Below are positions 61,545-64,000 of a stretch of 64,000 nucleotides of DNA, piece after piece. A program made the position numbers and the translations under genes. The DNA is from Streptomyces violaceoruber. GTDB taxonomy: Bacteria > Actinomycetota > Actinomycetes > Streptomycetales > Streptomycetaceae. A model generated the notes under the pieces. It did not search any database. It worked only from the letters and a program-made list of their open reading frames with translations, and was not told where the DNA came from. The number at the start of each line of letters is the position of its first letter. Position 1 is the stretch's first letter. The stretch spans positions 7,378,001 to 7,442,000 of the forward strand of contig NZ_CP137734.1 of the NCBI RefSeq assembly GCF_033406955.1, in the 5' to 3' direction.

Positions 61545-64000
61545 TCAGAGCGTCTCGCGGTCGAGCCCTGCATAGGTCAGGAATGCCTGAAGCGCTTGAC
61601 CGTAGAGCTCATTCATGATGTCGCGCTGTTTCGGAGTCCAGTCGCGGTAGATCTGTTCGATGATCGTGGCCAGGTCGGAGCTGAACTTCTTGTCGTGGAT
61701 GGAGTGGTCCACGATGTGGAGGGTCATGTCGGTCTCGCCCCGCCGGGCACGGCCGGCGAGCTGGATGAGCAGGACGAGCATTCCTGCGACGAGTTCCTTG
61801 CGCAGGTCGTGGTCCATGTTGGAGAACCGGGCCGGGGAGCGAAGGATCTTGGTGAGTTGCTTCCAGGAGGCTTCGCCTGCTGCGCGCAGGACGGCCAAGG
61901 GCTCGTCGCTGCCGCCGGCGGGAAGGGTGTTGTAACCGGCGGCGTTGACGCTTGCGTGCAGCCAGTCGGTGTCCTCGATGCTCAGGACAGGCCGGACGCA
62001 CAGATAGATGTCGCGGACTGCCGAGCGCGTTCCGACGACGATGTTCAGGCCCCGGCCGATGACGGCGAGGGGGGCGATAAGGATCTCTCCGCGGTCGGGG
62101 AACTCCTTGAGCTCTTCGCGGACCATCCGGTCCACGTGGGCAGGTAGGTGCTCCTCGTAGTTGTGTTTCTCCGGCTTCTTCACCAGCAGGCAGATCCGGT
62201 GGTTCAGCCCGTCGGCCTGTGCCACCCCGGAAGCGAGGTAGGCGGCCTGCTCATAGGAGTTGACGGCGAGGATGACGCGGGCCCGTTCCGGTTCGTGCTT
62301 CTCCAGGCGGGCCAGGCGCTTGGCGAGCTGCTGCTCGTACAGGCCCCGGCCGACATCGCGCAGTGCGTTGGGCTTCAGCTCTGGTGGGAGACCCCCGATC
62401 CTCATGGCATCCCCGCTGCTGCCCCGTACAGGCGTGGCGAGGGTGACGATGGACTCCGGACGGGTGTCGGGGAGCCACCAGCGGACCGGGGCATGGATGT
62501 GTTCCTGTACGGCCTGTGGTAGGTAGGCGGTGGCGGACAGGCCCATGACGGGGCGCTGCACGCCGGCCGCCAGCAGAGCGGTGAGGCCGCCGAGTTCGCT
62601 GACGAAGGTGTGCGGATCGCCGCCGAAAGAACGTGACAGGAGTTCCGCTTCCTGCTCCTTTTTGTCCATGCCCTTGACCTGGTAGCCGTGGATGGAGCGG
62701 CCCAGCATGGCCAGGGGGTAGAGGGTGGCGACCGTGCTGCTGCGCATGCTTTCAAGGATCTTGCGGACCGATCCCAGGTCGAGATAGCGCAGGGTCTGGG
62801 CCTGCATGCGCAGCTCGTCCAGCGCGCTGTCGAGTTCCCGTAGCACGGTGCGGGTGATCAACAGGTTCACCACGGCGGCCTGCTGATGCGCATCGGGCAC
62901 GAGCTCACGCAGGAGCGTGCGCATCGCGTCGCGAGTGTCGGTGAGGTGGTCCTGGCCGCGCTGCGCGGTGAGGATCGTCAGGGCTGATTGGATGGCGTCC
63001 CAGTCGGCTCCGTCGGGAAGCTTGGCCTCCTCATCCGGTCCGGCCGCGTACCAGCGGGCGGGCATGATCTCGTCGAGGAAGGCGAACAGCTCGGGCGGAA
63101 CGTCGTCGGCCGCGGTCTGGTGGGGGAACAGGAGCTGAAGGATTTCACGGTCCCTCGAGCGGGCCAGGCGCCAGCCGGTGTTGTCGCGGCTGGCCCCGTC
63201 AGGGCTGTCCGCCTCGTTGCCCGGGTTCAGCCTGAGCCCGCTGCCTGAGCAGAGCCACAGCAGCAGCATCTCGGCCATGAGCCGCGCGTGGCTGACCGGC
63301 GCTGCAAGGGACATCTCATGGACGACGGGCAGGTTCCTGGCGTCCGAGTCGATCTCCCGCAACGCGGTCGTCCGTTTCCGGGAAGCCAGAGTGAGCTCCG
63401 AGGTACAGCGGCTGATGGCGGCCGTCTGGAAGGCATCGATTTCATCGATCACCAGCGCATCGCAGGCGCGCAGCGTCATCTCCAGCACGCTCATGCCCCT
63501 GGTGCCACGTGCCTTGCCGCGGAACTCCTGCCCGTCCAGGACGACACCGATGCGTGTGCGGCCTTCCAGGAGGTTGGCGTGGTTGGTGACGATCACGGCC
63601 GCGTCGGTGGCCCGGTAGAACTGCTGGAACTTGCCGCACACCGGGGCGAAGGAGCAGGTGAGCCGGGTGGAGCCGGTGGCCGGAGAGGTCAGCGAGGTGC
63701 AGTTCTCCTCCCCGTACGGATACAGGGTGGGCGGGTCCATCAACGCCCGCTGCGCGCAGCCGGCCGACAGCAGCGCGATGTCGGTCCTGGCGCGCCGGTC
63801 CCATTCGTCGATCTGGGTGGAGGTACCCAGGGCGGCGTAGTCCATGGCCCGCCGGTGCATGCTCGACGGGGACATCAGCGGAGTGCAGTGAGCGGGCTCG
63901 GCTAGGTGCTTGTTCTTGTGCAGATAGGCCAGGTCGTTGTTGATGTCCCAGGCCATGTCCAGGGTGGCGCGGACATCGGTGACGGCGAGGGCGATTCGCC
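61545..64000 (-). CDS. DinG-like iron-sulfur superfamily 2 helicase of the pPIWI_RE island (N-terminus outside window)
   Basis: The frame is open at the right edge, so the Walker A motif is missing; about 818 residues are visible. Counting from the Met at 63956, cysteines at 67, 86, 101 and 107 sit before TDAAVIVTNHANLLEG, where XPD/DinG helicases hold their 4Fe-4S cluster. The Walker B box is DEID (171-174) rather than DEAH. Late motifs are IAPLAVIGRGLNI (motif V) and QLAGRARRGETD (motif VI, Q-GR-R). It should unwind DNA for the PIWI protein encoded 91 bp downstream. Codon use is laxer than in chromosomal neighbours. Confidence 0.75.
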   Translation of the reverse strand, partial: RIALAVTDVRATLDMAWDINNDLAYLHKNKHLAEPAHCTPLMSPSSMHRRAMDYAALGTSTQIDEWDRRARTDIALLSAGCAQRALMDPPTLYPYGEENCTSLTSPATGSTRLTCSFAPVCGKFQQFYRATDAAVIVTNHANLLEGRTRIGVVLDGQEFRGKARGTRGMSVLEMTLRACDALVIDEIDAFQTAAISRCTSELTLASRKRTTALREIDSDARNLPVVHEMSLAAPVSHARLMAEMLLLWLCSGSGLRLNPGNEADSPDGASRDNTGWRLARSRDREILQLLFPHQTAADDVPPELFAFLDEIMPARWYAAGPDEEAKLPDGADWDAIQSALTILTAQRGQDHLTDTRDAMRTLLRELVPDAHQQAAVVNLLITRTVLRELDSALDELRMQAQTLRYLDLGSVRKILESMRSSTVATLYPLAMLGRSIHGYQVKGMDKKEQEAELLSRSFGGDPHTFVSELGGLTALLAAGVQRPVMGLSATAYLPQAVQEHIHAPVRWWLPDTRPESIVTLATPVRGSSGDAMRIGGLPPELKPNALRDVGRGLYEQQLAKRLARLEKHEPERARVILAVNSYEQAAYLASGVAQADGLNHRICLLVKKPEKHNYEEHLPAHVDRMVREELKEFPDRGEILIAPLAVIGRGLNIVVGTRSAVRDIYLCVRPVLSIEDTDWLHASVNAAGYNTLPAGGSDEPLAVLRAAGEASWKQLTKILRSPARFSNMDHDLRKELVAGMLVLLIQLAGRARRGETDMTLHIVDHSIHDKKFSSDLATIIEQIYRDWTPKQRDIMNELYGQALQAFLTYAGLDRETL

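Overview
The window has the hallmarks of a Streptomyces chromosome: very high G+C with third codon positions almost always G or C, frequent GTG starts, GTGA/ATGA start-stop overlaps, sugar ABC transporters without their own ATPase, and typical streptomycete proteins (secreted phospholipase A2, ROK and DeoR regulators, TerD-family protein, DUF4865, Rv1733c-like membrane protein). Most of it is ordinary chromosome. The right-hand 6 kb looks like an accessory island.

Left part (1-11.4 kb): a carbohydrate-use locus. It has a GH2 enzyme cut by the window edge, a secreted beta-propeller glycosidase with a ricin-type lectin domain, a ROK repressor, a GH1 beta-glucosidase, two sugar permeases and a lipoprotein binding protein. 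A divergent GH31 enzyme has catalytic residues that fall exactly where those of E. coli alpha-xylosidase YicI lie. Together these would suit uptake and breakdown of xyloglucan-type oligosaccharides. From 11.5 to 23.7 kb come a cysteine-desulfurase-like enzyme, a graveyard with remnants of a racemase and a PucR regulator, a membrane protein, Dps, a Gfo/Idh/MocA oxidoreductase behind a LacI-type operator, a phospholipase A2, a PAP2 phosphatase, a copper block (CopA, CopZ, secreted His-rich protein) with twin CsoR-like palindromes, and a DeoR regulator facing a truncated SIS-domain gene.

Middle (23.7-57.3 kb): an RlmG-like rRNA methyltransferase, AlkB, a second ROK protein, a TetR/DUF4865/phosphotriesterase-like/tautomerase/VOC operon, a SHOCT-protein plus MacB-type ABC exporter operon, an RsbW-like ATP-binding protein, a Cds1-type cysteine desulfhydrase, a DeoR regulator, and a large membrane protein whose alpha/beta-hydrolase motifs are split by membrane helices. 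It continues with a beta-helix/AAA+ fusion, a MOSC protein, a double TerD protein, an HpnB-like glycosyltransferase, a MurI-like racemase, an O-antigen-ligase-like protein, Lnt, a NUDIX hydrolase, and a 3-hydroxybutyrate dehydrogenase/GAF-PucR/MHS-transporter module.

Right end (57.3-64 kb): about 1.1 kb without convincing genes, with short repeats and two strong hairpins, separates the chromosome from two large leftward genes of visibly lower G+C. They encode a protein I read as a prokaryotic PIWI of the pPIWI_RE class and a DinG-like iron-sulfur helicase, whose N-terminus lies beyond the window. This pair is the core of the pPIWI_RE three-gene island, a presumed anti-plasmid or anti-phage system, and is the most notable content here. 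The expected third gene, a REase-fold nuclease, would lie outside the right edge if present.
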